A DNA stretch of 64,000 nt from CBDCGV01 sp965216955 (GTDB taxonomy: Bacteria; Bacteroidota; Bacteroidia; Chitinophagales; JADIYW01). The position numbers and the translations under genes are program-made. The notes under the pieces are model-generated. The model did not search any database, was not told where the DNA came from, and saw only the letters and a list, made by a program, of their open reading frames with translations. Shown piece after piece: positions 17,351 through 24,999 of this stretch; the first letter of the stretch is position 1, and every line of letters starts with the position of its first letter. The stretch covers positions 1-64,000 of the forward strand of contig CBDCGV010000009.1 in the NCBI GenBank assembly GCA_965216955.1, given 5' to 3'.

Positions 17351-18542
17351 ATGATTGACTTAATAAAAAATAAAATCGAAGATAATTTTGATGAATTGGT
17401 GGCTATTAGAAGGCACCTTCATCAGTACCCTGAACTTTCTTTTGAAGAGGAAGAAACTGCCACTTTCATAAGCAAAAAACTATCAGAGTACAATATTAAT
17501 CATACTAATAAAATAGGTGGCAATGGGATTGTGGGGTTAATTGAAGGAAAAAATCCTTCAAAAAAAAAAAACGATTGCCCTAAGAGCTGATATAGATGCA
17601 CTTCCAATACAAGAAGAAAACGATGTTTCGTACAAATCTAAAAACCCTGGCAAGATGCATGCATGTGGTCATGATGTACATACCACTTGTCTTCTTGGTG
17701 CTTCAAAAACATTAAACGAACTAAAATCACAGTTTGAAGGGACGATTAAATTAATATTCCAACCTGCTGAAGAAAAGCTACCTGGAGGAGCCTCTATAAT
17801 GATCAAGGAAGGCGTACTTGAAAACCCCAAGGTAAGTTCCATCTATGGACAACATGTGCACCCCCCTATTAAAGCAGGTCAAGTAGCCTTTAGACCTGGT
17901 ATGATGATGGCTTCTGCTGATGAAATCTATTTAACAATAAAAGGGCAAGGGGGGCACGCTGCTTTACCACAAGACGTGATCGATCCCATTTTAATTACCT
18001 CACACATTATTGTTGCATTGCAACAAATTGTAAGCAGAAACGCTTTACCATCTATTCCAACAGTTCTTTCTTTTGGGAAGATTGTTGGTAATGGGGCTAC
18101 AAATGTTATTCCTAACGAAGTAAAAGTAGAGGGAACCTTTAGAACTTTTAATGAAGAGTGGAGAGCCAAAGCCCATGAAAAAATCACACATATAGCTACA
18201 AATCTTGCAAAATCAATGGGAGCAGAATGTATCGTGAATATAAAAAAAGGATACCCATATTTAAAAAACCATGAAGCCTTAACCGAAAAAGCAGTTAACC
18301 ATGCTAAAGCATTTTTAGGTGATGAAAACGTAATTCCAATGCCATTAAGAATGACTGCTGAAGACTTTTCTTATTATACGCACCATGCAAATGCCTGTTT
18401 TTACAGACTAGGGACTGGCAACCCCGACAAAGGAATAGTTTCTCCAGTACATACCTCCACTTTTGATATTGATGAAAAAGCGTTAAAAGTAGGTGCTGGA
18501 CTATTGACATGGCTAGCAATCTGTGAGTTAAACCAATCATAA
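17351..18542 (+). pseudogene. M20-family amidohydrolase (N-acyl-amino-acid hydrolase type), one homopolymer frameshift
   Basis: A metal-dependent hydrolase of N-acylated amino acids, of the hippurate / IAA-amino acid hydrolase group. It shows RRHLHQYPELSFEEEETA at the N-terminus, ADIDALPI, the metal-binding MHACGHDVHTT, FQPAEE with the catalytic glutamate, GQHVHP, and the late ligand MTAEDFSYY. The frame breaks in an A12 run at 17560-17571; with eleven A the N-terminal part continues into TIALRADIDALPIQ. The 1192-base span equals 397 codons plus one base, matching an intact protein of 396 residues. It is divergent from lpdA, with 42 bases between start codons. A sequencing error is the simplest explanation. 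Natural substrate unknown. Confidence 0.82.
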
Positions 18543-18551
18543 CTTTTGATT

Positions 18552-18582
18552 TTGGGCAAAAGACACAAATAAATTAACTTTG
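18552..18582 (+). promoter_or_regulatory. Promoter TTG-N20-TAACTTTG for cysC-cysD-cysN
   Basis: TTG (18552-18554) and TAACTTTG (18575-18582), spacer 20 bases, fit the Bacteroidota consensus. It lies 23 bases upstream of the cysC GTG start. Confidence 0.6.
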
Positions 18583-18605
18583 CCAACTTTACAATTTCCA
18601 TCTAA

Positions 18606-19208
18606 GTGGGAAAAGCAACCAACATACATCCTATTTTTGAAGATCTTTTACAAAGATCTGACAAAGAAAATTTTTTAAATCAACGATCAGTTGTTTTATG
18701 GATGACAGGGCTCTCTGGATCCGGTAAAAGCACTATTGCAAAAGGTGTAGAGAAAGCATTGCATAATAAAAATTTTCTTACACAAGTATTGGATGGAGAT
18801 AACATTCGATCAGGAATAAATAGTAATCTTGGCTTTACTGAAGAAGATAGAATAGAAAATATTCGAAGAATATCTGAAGTAGCTAAACTGTTTTTGAATT
18901 GCGGAATTGTTACTATTTGCAGCTTCGTAAGTCCAACTATTGATATTAGAAATCAAGCAAAGTCAATTATTGGTGATAAAAACTTTAAGGAAGTTTTTAT
19001 TAATACGCCACTTGAAATCTGTGAGCAAAGGGACGTCAAAGGTTTATATGCGAAAGCTAGAAAAGGTGAAATTAAAAATTTTACTGGCTTGGATGCTCCT
19101 TTTCAAGCGCCCGTAAACCCTGCATTAGAAGTTAAAACAGAAAATCAATCCATTGAAGAATCGGTACAAGAAGTTATAGATTTTCTAATACCCATAATCA
19201 AACTATAA
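18606..19208 (+). CDS. cysC: Adenylylsulfate kinase
   Basis: Phosphorylates adenosine 5'-phosphosulfate (APS) to PAPS with ATP. The 200-residue protein has the P-loop GLSGSGKST at 35-43, LDGDNIRSGIN just after it, and the family's FVSPT and GLYAKARKGEIKNFTG segments. The start is a GTG at 18606, directly after an in-frame TAA, and gives the normal length; no ATG exists before the P-loop. cysD follows after two bases, so the genes form one operon. As both CysC and CysN are separate proteins here, the fused CysNC form is not used. Confidence 0.95.
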   Translation: MGKATNIHPIFEDLLQRSDKENFLNQRSVVLWMTGLSGSGKSTIAKGVEKALHNKNFLTQVLDGDNIRSGINSNLGFTEEDRIENIRRISEVAKLFLNCGIVTICSFVSPTIDIRNQAKSIIGDKNFKEVFINTPLEICEQRDVKGLYAKARKGEIKNFTGLDAPFQAPVNPALEVKTENQSIEESVQEVIDFLIPIIKL

Positions 19209-19210
19209 AT

Positions 19211-20113
19211 ATGTCATATAGAATTAATCATTTAAAAGAATTAGAGGCAGAAGCTATTTTCATAATGAGAGAAGTGGTGGCTCAATTTGAAAAACCCGCC
19301 ATCCTTTTTTCAGGAGGTAAAGATTCTATCTTGGTAACGCACTTAGCGAAGAAAGCTTTTTTCCCGGCTAAAATTCCTTTTCCTTTAGTACATATTGATA
19401 CAGGTCATAATTTTAAAGAGTGTATTGATTTTAGAGATCAATTAGCTGAAGATTTGGGCGTTCAATTAATTGTTGGTTCTGTTGAAGAAATGATAAAAAA
19501 AGGAATTGCCAATGAAGAAACAGGAATCAATGCTAGTAGAAATAAGGCGCAGATACCTACACTCTTAGCAACCATTGAAGAAAATCAATTTGACGCTTGT
19601 ATTGGAGGTGCACGTAGAGATGAAGAAAAGGCTAGAGCCAAAGAAAGATTCTTTTCACATAGAGATGAATTTGGTCAGTGGGATCCCAAAAATCAACGCC
19701 CAGAACTCTGGAACATTTTTAATGGCAAATTACATATAGGAGAAAACTTTAGAATTTTTCCAATTAGTAATTGGACAGAATTGGATGTTTGGCAATATAT
19801 GGCAATGGAAGGTGTTGAACTACCTAGCTTATATTTCGCGCATAAAAGAAGAGTCTTTAAAAGAAATGGCGTTTATTTGAGCGAATCAGAGTTTATTACA
19901 AACAAGCCAGAAGAAGAAATTGTAGAAAAAGTGGTTCGCTTTAGAACAATGGGAGATGCAACTATAACTGGATGCTATGAATCTGAGGCAGATACTTTAG
20001 ACAAGATAATTCAAGAAGTGGCTGCTGCCAGAGAAACAGAAAGAGGAGGAAGAGCAGACGATAAGAGATCTGAAACAGCTATGGAAGATAGAAAAAAAGA
20101 AGGCTACTTCTAA
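19211..20113 (+). CDS. cysD: Sulfate adenylyltransferase subunit 2
   Basis: Catalytic ATP pyrophosphatase subunit of ATP sulfurylase, which makes APS from sulfate and ATP. The 300 residues contain the PP-loop SGGKDS at 34-39, HIDTGHNFKE and the conserved IGGARRDEEKARAKER segment that binds ATP. The last residues are RRSE/MEDRKKEGYF-like, as in the family. It lies between cysC (2-base gap) and cysN (26-base gap) and needs CysN's GTPase activity. Confidence 0.96.
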   Translation: MSYRINHLKELEAEAIFIMREVVAQFEKPAILFSGGKDSILVTHLAKKAFFPAKIPFPLVHIDTGHNFKECIDFRDQLAEDLGVQLIVGSVEEMIKKGIANEETGINASRNKAQIPTLLATIEENQFDACIGGARRDEEKARAKERFFSHRDEFGQWDPKNQRPELWNIFNGKLHIGENFRIFPISNWTELDVWQYMAMEGVELPSLYFAHKRRVFKRNGVYLSESEFITNKPEEEIVEKVVRFRTMGDATITGCYESEADTLDKIIQEVAAARETERGGRADDKRSETAMEDRKKEGYF

Positions 20114-20139
20114 TTTATTAACGATCAATTACCAATTAA

Positions 20140-21426
20140 ATGAGTAATACAGAAATTTTTGATAGTAAGAGCTACTTAGACATGGAGCTTCTGCGTTTTA
20201 CAACTGCAGGTAGTGTTGACGATGGAAAGAGTACGTTAATTGGAAGATTACTTTATGATAGTAAATCCATCTTCGAAGACCAAATCAAGGCCGTTGAAGA
20301 ATCAAGCTTAAAGCGAGGTGATGAAAATGTAAATTTAGCATTGCTAACAGACGGTTTAAAATCTGAACGCGAGCAAGGAATCACTATTGATGTTGCCTAT
20401 AGATATTTTTCTACTCCTCGTAGAAAATTTATTATAGCCGATACACCCGGTCATATTCAATATACAAGAAATATGGTTACCGGAGCTTCTACAGCTAATC
20501 TTGCAATTATCTTGGTAGATGCAAGAAATGGTATTGTGGAGCAAACAAAAAGACATGCTTTGATTGCCTCCTTATTAGGAATTCCGCATGTAGTTATATG
20601 CGTAAACAAAATGGATTTGGTAGATTATGATCGTGCCGCTTTTAGAAAAGTTGTTGACGAGTTTGAAGAATTTTCTACAAGGATCAATGTAAAAGATGTT
20701 AGATACATCCCAATATCTGCCTTACTTGGAGATAATGTTGTTAAGCGATCTAAAAATACAGATTGGTATGAAGGGCCTACATTAATGTATCTTCTGGAGA
20801 CTATTCATATAAGTAATGATAATAATCATATTGATGGGAGATTCCCAGTGCAACATGTAATTCGTCCACATTCTAATGAATATCATGATTTTAGAGGATA
20901 TGCGGGTCGCGTTGCAGGAGGAGTTTTCAGGCCAGGAGAAAAGGTGATGTCGCTTCCTTCTGGATTTATGTCAACAATCAAAACAATCGAATTAAACGGA
21001 AAGCAATTAGATGAAGCACATGCTCCAATGTCAGTTACAATGACATTAGAAGATAATATTGATGTTGGTAGAGGTGATATGATTGCAAAAGTTAATAACC
21101 TTCCTGAGCAAAGCCAAGATATTGATGCTATGATTTGTTGGATGGATGATAAAAAGCCATTGCAATTAAGAGGTAAGTATGCTTTAAAACATACCACCAG
21201 AGAAGCAAGATGTGTAATTAAAGAGATTGTCTATAAAATGGATATTAATACTTTACATAAATTGAAGGACGATAAAGAAATAAACTTAAATGATATCGGT
21301 AGAATTAAAATAAGAACGACTTCTCCTTTAATGTATGATAACTACCATGAAAACAGGCAAACAGGAAGTTTTGTATTAATTGATGAAGCTACAAATGTTA
21401 CAGTTGGAGCTGGAATGATAATTTAA
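20140..21426 (+). CDS. cysN: Sulfate adenylyltransferase subunit 1 (GTPase)
   Basis: GTPase partner of CysD that drives APS formation. The 428 residues contain the translation-factor-type G motifs: GSVDDGKS (24-31), DTPGH (101-105) and NKMD (156-159), followed by two beta-barrel domains. It ends without the APS-kinase domain found in fused CysNC proteins, consistent with separate cysC upstream. Its stop is 38 bases before the start of the Cys-rich leader peptide, so readthrough from this operon into the attenuator is possible. Confidence 0.96.
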   Translation: MSNTEIFDSKSYLDMELLRFTTAGSVDDGKSTLIGRLLYDSKSIFEDQIKAVEESSLKRGDENVNLALLTDGLKSEREQGITIDVAYRYFSTPRRKFIIADTPGHIQYTRNMVTGASTANLAIILVDARNGIVEQTKRHALIASLLGIPHVVICVNKMDLVDYDRAAFRKVVDEFEEFSTRINVKDVRYIPISALLGDNVVKRSKNTDWYEGPTLMYLLETIHISNDNNHIDGRFPVQHVIRPHSNEYHDFRGYAGRVAGGVFRPGEKVMSLPSGFMSTIKTIELNGKQLDEAHAPMSVTMTLEDNIDVGRGDMIAKVNNLPEQSQDIDAMICWMDDKKPLQLRGKYALKHTTREARCVIKEIVYKMDINTLHKLKDDKEINLNDIGRIKIRTTSPLMYDNYHENRQTGSFVLIDEATNVTVGAGMII

Positions 21427-21464
21427 AGGAACTTTTTAAAAGTAATTTTTATTTTTACAGTATA

Positions 21465-21527
21465 ATGAGAAGTAAATTAATATCACGTGCACTTACTTGC
21501 TGTTGTTCAATCAAGAGCGAGGCATAA
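21465..21527 (+). CDS. Cysteine leader peptide (20 residues, three consecutive Cys codons)
   Basis: A short frame of 20 codons with the core ALTCCCSIKS: codons 12-14 are TGC TGT TGT (21498-21506). It sits 38 bases after cysN and 59 bases before cysM, directly ahead of a hairpin with a T-run. Runs of the codon for the end-product amino acid are the hallmark of attenuator leader peptides (as in trp, his and leu operons), and Cys-run leaders are known ahead of cysteine genes in actinobacteria. There is no obvious ribosome binding site, as usual in this phylum. The peptide itself is too short and basic to suggest another job. Confidence 0.72.
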   Translation: MRSKLISRALTCCCSIKSEA

Positions 21528-21558
21528 GTGTATATTTATTATAAATAAACTGAGCCTC
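21517..21558 (+). promoter_or_regulatory. Putative antiterminator of the cysteine attenuator
   Basis: GAGGC (21519-21523), at the end of the leader frame, can pair with GCCTC (21554-21558), the 5' arm of the terminator. Between them TATTTAT (21533-21539) and ATAAATA (21541-21547) form an inner stem. A ribosome stalled at the Cys codons would leave GAGGC free to hold the terminator arm; one at the stop (21525-21527) would cover it. Structure inferred by eye. Confidence 0.6.
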
Positions 21559-21579
21559 ACTTTTTAGTGGGGCTTTTTT
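21553..21579 (+). terminator. Attenuator terminator upstream of cysM
   Basis: AGCCTCAC, loop TTTTTA, GTGGGGCT and then a T6 tract. The 8-bp stem has one G-T wobble. It ends eight bases before the cysM ATG at 21587, so it can only act as a switch or a boundary for cysN. Confidence 0.85.
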
Positions 21580-21586
21580 AATTAAA

Positions 21587-22519
21587 ATGATTGTAAAGGA
21601 AAAAATAATATCTAGACTAAATCAAATTGCTCCGTTTATTGGGAACACCCCCTTGTATCCTATTCAAAATATTTGGCAAAATGATGCAGTTAAAATATTT
21701 GCTAAGTTAGAATGGCAGCAACTATCTAATAGTGTTAAGGCAAGAGCAGCATTTAATATTATCAAAAATGCAATTATTGATGATAATATTAATCCAAAAA
21801 AAGGATTGATTGATGCCTCTAGCGGAAATACTGCCGTAGCCTACGCTACAATTGGCACAGCACTAAATATTCCGGTTACCCTATGTGTCCCAGAAAATGC
21901 TTCGGACCAAAAGAAAATGGCCTTACTGTCAAAGGGAGCAAATATTATTTTCACATCACGATTTGGGACAACGGATGAAGCCCAGCAAAAAGCGTTAGAA
22001 CTTTCTATTGAAAACCCGAATCAATATTTCTATACAGATCAATATGCTAATGAACATAATTGGAGCGCCCACTATTTAACCACTGCAAATGAAATATGGA
22101 CGCAAACCGATAAAAAGATCACCCATTTTGTCGCAGGGCTAGGAACTACCGGAACTTTTGTCGGCACTTCCAGAAAACTAAAAGAACTTAATCCAGAGAT
22201 CGAACTTATTGCTTTACAGCCAGATACTGCGATGCATGGATTAGAAGGATGGAAGCATTTGGAATCTGCAAAAATTCCAAAAATATTTGATGAAACTGTG
22301 GCAGATAAAAACTTATTTATCGATACACTCGAATCCCATCGTTTAATAAAAGAGGTTGCTAAACATGAAGGCTTGCTATTAAGTCCTTCTGCTGCTGCTA
22401 ATTTAATAGGAGCAATACAAATTGCCGAACAAATTGACAAAGGAGTAATAGTGACTACTTTTGCCGACCATGGTTCTAATTATCAGGAAGTAATGGATTT
22501 TATTTTTAAAAACAAATAA
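21587..22519 (+). CDS. cysM: CysM-type cysteine synthase (PLP enzyme)
   Basis: PLP-dependent beta-replacement enzyme that makes the carbon-sulfur bond of cysteine. The PLP lysine is Lys51 in SNSVKARAA, followed by the phosphate and substrate loop ASSGNTA, and THFVAGLGTTGTF near residue 180. The C-terminal half (RLIKEVAKHEGLLLSPS, GLEGWKHL) resembles Mycobacterium tuberculosis CysM, which takes sulfur from the CysO thiocarboxylate and uses O-phosphoserine. The next genes encode just such partners (JAMM protease, CysO-like protein, MoeZ-like activator), so I infer the same route here. Whether the acceptor is O-acetylserine or O-phosphoserine cannot be read with certainty. It lies directly behind the attenuator. 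Confidence 0.88.
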   Translation: MIVKEKIISRLNQIAPFIGNTPLYPIQNIWQNDAVKIFAKLEWQQLSNSVKARAAFNIIKNAIIDDNINPKKGLIDASSGNTAVAYATIGTALNIPVTLCVPENASDQKKMALLSKGANIIFTSRFGTTDEAQQKALELSIENPNQYFYTDQYANEHNWSAHYLTTANEIWTQTDKKITHFVAGLGTTGTFVGTSRKLKELNPEIELIALQPDTAMHGLEGWKHLESAKIPKIFDETVADKNLFIDTLESHRLIKEVAKHEGLLLSPSAAANLIGAIQIAEQIDKGVIVTTFADHGSNYQEVMDFIFKNK

Positions 22520-22526
22520 TGTTTGA

Positions 22527-22934
22527 ATGGAAAAAACTTTAATAATTAGTGATGAAGCAGATAAAGTAATGAGCAATCATGCTATCCAGGATTTTCCTAA
22601 TGAGTGCTGCGGCTTTATGTATGGACATGAAACTAAGGATAAGCGCATTATTACATTGGCAAAACGCGTAGAGAACAATAAAGAAGGTGATCAAAGAAGA
22701 AGATTTGAAATATCCCCTTTTGATTACATGAAGGCTGAAGCATTTGCTATTAAACAAAATACGATGTTACTTGGGGTGTATCACTCACATCCACAACATC
22801 CTGCTATTGCTTCTGAGCACGACTTAAAATCAGCAATGCCTTTTTTTTCCTATGTCATTTACTCCATCATTGACCAACAAATAAACGATATAAAATCCTG
22901 GCAGCTTAACGAAACGGGAGAATCATTTTTTTGA
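22527..22934 (+). CDS. mec: JAMM/MPN+ metallopeptidase, Mec-like (CysO-cysteine peptidase)
   Basis: A 135-residue zinc peptidase of the JAB1/MPN+ family. The JAMM motif is complete: Glu26 in FPNECCGF and H86-x-H88-x7-S96-x-x-D99 in VYHSHPQHPAIASEHD. In M. tuberculosis the homologue releases cysteine from the CysO-cysteine adduct. In related systems (Wolinella HcyD) it also trims extra residues after the C-terminal Gly-Gly of the sulfur carrier. Both are plausible here, since the carrier encoded next ends in GGL. It starts seven bases after cysM. Confidence 0.85.
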   Translation: MEKTLIISDEADKVMSNHAIQDFPNECCGFMYGHETKDKRIITLAKRVENNKEGDQRRRFEISPFDYMKAEAFAIKQNTMLLGVYHSHPQHPAIASEHDLKSAMPFFSYVIYSIIDQQINDIKSWQLNETGESFF

Positions 22935-22972
22935 AGAAAAAACAAAAATATTAACAAAGTAAACTATAAAAC

Positions 22973-23248
22973 ATGGCAACATTAATTATTCCAACACCAT
23001 TAAGAAAATATACTAACAACGATTCAACTTTTGAAACAGACAGTATTACCATCGATCAAGCTTTGGAAGCACTCGTCGATACCTATCCAGAGATTAAAAG
23101 ACATTTAATGAATGATGAGGGGAAGGTGAGAAGCTATATTAAAGTATTTGTTGGTGATGACGACATCAATGCATTGGCAGGTGGAGACACCGAAATAGAA
23201 AAAAATGCAATTGTAAGCATTGTTCCGGCTATTGCAGGAGGACTCTAA
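22973..23248 (+). CDS. cysO: CysO-like sulfur carrier (MoaD/ThiS family) ending in GGL
   Basis: A 91-residue ubiquitin-fold sulfur carrier. It shows the MoaD/ThiS pattern of a beta-grasp fold with NAIVSIVPAIAGG at the end. The active form needs a C-terminal Gly-Gly that is adenylated and turned into a thiocarboxylate. Here one Leu (residue 91) follows Gly89-Gly90, so trimming would be needed; the JAMM peptidase encoded just upstream is the obvious candidate. The position between mec and moeZ matches the M. tuberculosis CysO pathway rather than molybdopterin synthesis, and no other moa genes are near. Confidence 0.87.
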   Translation: MATLIIPTPLRKYTNNDSTFETDSITIDQALEALVDTYPEIKRHLMNDEGKVRSYIKVFVGDDDINALAGGDTEIEKNAIVSIVPAIAGGL

Positions 23249-23306
23249 ATAAAGCAATAAATTATTGCTACTTAAAAATGAATTTAATAATTGAAAATTA
23301 CGCATT

Positions 23307-24455
23307 ATGTTTTCAAAAGAAGAATTAGCCCGGTACAATAGACACATTATTATTCCGGAATTTGGAATTGAAGGGCAACAGAAATTAAAAGAAGCTAATG
23401 TACTAGTAATAGGGACAGGAGGGCTAGGCAGTCCTCTCTTGCTTTACCTAGCAGCTGCAGGAGTTGGACATTTAGGAATTGTTGATTACGACATAGTAGA
23501 TGATAGCAATTTACAGCGCCAAGTTTTATACAGCGTAGAAGATATTGGTAAGCCAAAGGTTGAAGCTGCAAAAAAAAGATTGCTAGACTTAAATCCACAC
23601 ATCAAAGTAACAACATACAATACTCAATTAGACTCATCTAATGCATTGGAAATATTTAAAGACTATGATCTAGTTGCTGATGGAACAGATAATTTTCCAA
23701 CACGTTATTTAGTAAACGATGCCGCCGTATTTACAGGAATACCAAATATATATGCCTCTATTTTCAGATTTGATGGACAGGTATCTGTTTTTAATGGGAC
23801 AGATCAAAATGGCAAGACAGGACCGAATTATAGAGACCTATATCCAGAACCTCCCCCTCCTGGATTAGTACCTAGTTGTGCAGAAGGCGGCGTATTAGGT
23901 GTGCTGCCAGGTATAATTGGAAGCCTACAAGCTAATGAAGTTATAAAAGTAATTACAGGTATTGGTGAACCATTAGTTGGTAGATTATTTTCATTTGACG
24001 CTTTGTCGTTTACAAGTAGAACTTTTAAGATTGGAAAAGACTCTTCAAACCCATTAACAGGTGATAATCCTAGTCAAACCACATTGATTGATTACGAACA
24101 ATTTTGTGGAATCGAAGCGCATGACAAACAGACTACACTAGAAGAAATCACTGTGCAAGAATTGAAAGCTTGGATAGACAGCGGTAAAGACTTTCAATTA
24201 ATAGATGTTCGTGAGCACCATGAATATGAAATTTCCAATCTAAATGGAAAACTAATCCCACTTGGAAAGATTTTAGATAAGTCGAATGAGATTACTAAAG
24301 ATAAACCTGTTATTGTTCATTGTAAATTAGGTGGAAGAAGTGCGAAAGCCATAGAAGCGCTTAAAAGAGAAAAAGGATTCGACAATTTAATTAACTTAAA
24401 GGGAGGAATTATTGCATATGCTAAAGAAATTGACAACTCTTTAACTACGTATTAA
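23307..24455 (+). CDS. moeZ: MoeZ-like sulfur-carrier adenylyltransferase/sulfurtransferase
   Basis: E1-like enzyme that adenylates the carrier's C-terminal glycine and then delivers sulfur. The N-terminal ThiF/MoeB domain has the nucleotide loop GTGGLG (36-41), DYDIVDDSNLQRQ (61-73), DGTDNFPTR and a single cysteine, C192, in PSCAEGGVLG. The C-terminal rhodanese domain (about 280-378) has the active-site C340 in VHCKLGGRS. The structural zinc pair of MoeB is only partly visible. It is the last core gene of the cysM-mec-cysO unit and is an apt partner for CysO. As thiF is missing from the thiamine cluster in this window, it may also activate ThiS. Confidence 0.9.
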   Translation: MFSKEELARYNRHIIIPEFGIEGQQKLKEANVLVIGTGGLGSPLLLYLAAAGVGHLGIVDYDIVDDSNLQRQVLYSVEDIGKPKVEAAKKRLLDLNPHIKVTTYNTQLDSSNALEIFKDYDLVADGTDNFPTRYLVNDAAVFTGIPNIYASIFRFDGQVSVFNGTDQNGKTGPNYRDLYPEPPPPGLVPSCAEGGVLGVLPGIIGSLQANEVIKVITGIGEPLVGRLFSFDALSFTSRTFKIGKDSSNPLTGDNPSQTTLIDYEQFCGIEAHDKQTTLEEITVQELKAWIDSGKDFQLIDVREHHEYEISNLNGKLIPLGKILDKSNEITKDKPVIVHCKLGGRSAKAIEALKREKGFDNLINLKGGIIAYAKEIDNSLTTY

Positions 24456-24467
24456 AAAGTATTTACA

Positions 24468-24986
24468 ATGAAGAAACTGCTTTTATCTAACCTGTTTTTT
24501 TCTATTTTGACAATAACACTTAATGCGCAGAATTGGAAAACTATAGAAACCAGTACTTATAGGCATGAGTGCCCTAATGAGTGGATGATAGATGAATCTA
24601 AGCAATTTGGAACAGAGTATATATTCTTCTCCCCTATTGAAAACGAGCATGATAATTTTAGTGAGAATTTCAATTTAATTATTGAAGACCTATCCAAATC
24701 TAAAATCACCTTAGATGAATATGCTTCGTTATCTGAAAATCAAATAAAAAAGTTGATCACGCAATCCAACATAATATCTAATCAGAAAAAAACTGATAAA
24801 AAAATTCCTTATTACGAGATTATCTATACTGGAAAGCAAGGGCAATTAAAACTAAAATGGAAGCAACGCTATTGGATAAATCATAACAAAGCTTATATAT
24901 TAACTTTTACATCGGAACAAGATAGGTATGATATTTATATCACATTAGCCGATCAGATTTTTGAAACCTTTGTTTTAAGTGAGTAA
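24468..24986 (+). CDS. Exported protein with PsbP/DcrB-like fold
   Basis: A 172-residue protein with a Sec signal peptide (MKKLLLSNLFFSILTITLNA). The mature part has the layout of the DcrB/PsbP-like family: an early YRHECPNEWMI (compare the usual 'Y..P..W' start), an internal hydrophilic stretch and a late QRYWINHNKAYILTFTS followed by a helix ending in IFETFV. Family members are periplasmic and mostly of unknown role. It follows moeZ after 12 bases on the same strand, but nothing ties it functionally to cysteine synthesis. It is convergent with the antiporter gene, with 13 bases between stops. Confidence 0.65.
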   Translation: MKKLLLSNLFFSILTITLNAQNWKTIETSTYRHECPNEWMIDESKQFGTEYIFFSPIENEHDNFSENFNLIIEDLSKSKITLDEYASLSENQIKKLITQSNIISNQKKTDKKIPYYEIIYTGKQGQLKLKWKQRYWINHNKAYILTFTSEQDRYDIYITLADQIFETFVLSE

Positions 24987-24999
24987 ATATATCTCCACA

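Noticed and set aside
22973..23248. Molybdopterin synthase small subunit MoaD
   Set aside because: No other molybdenum cofactor gene is near, and the position between mec and moeZ and the GGL end fit a CysO-type carrier better.
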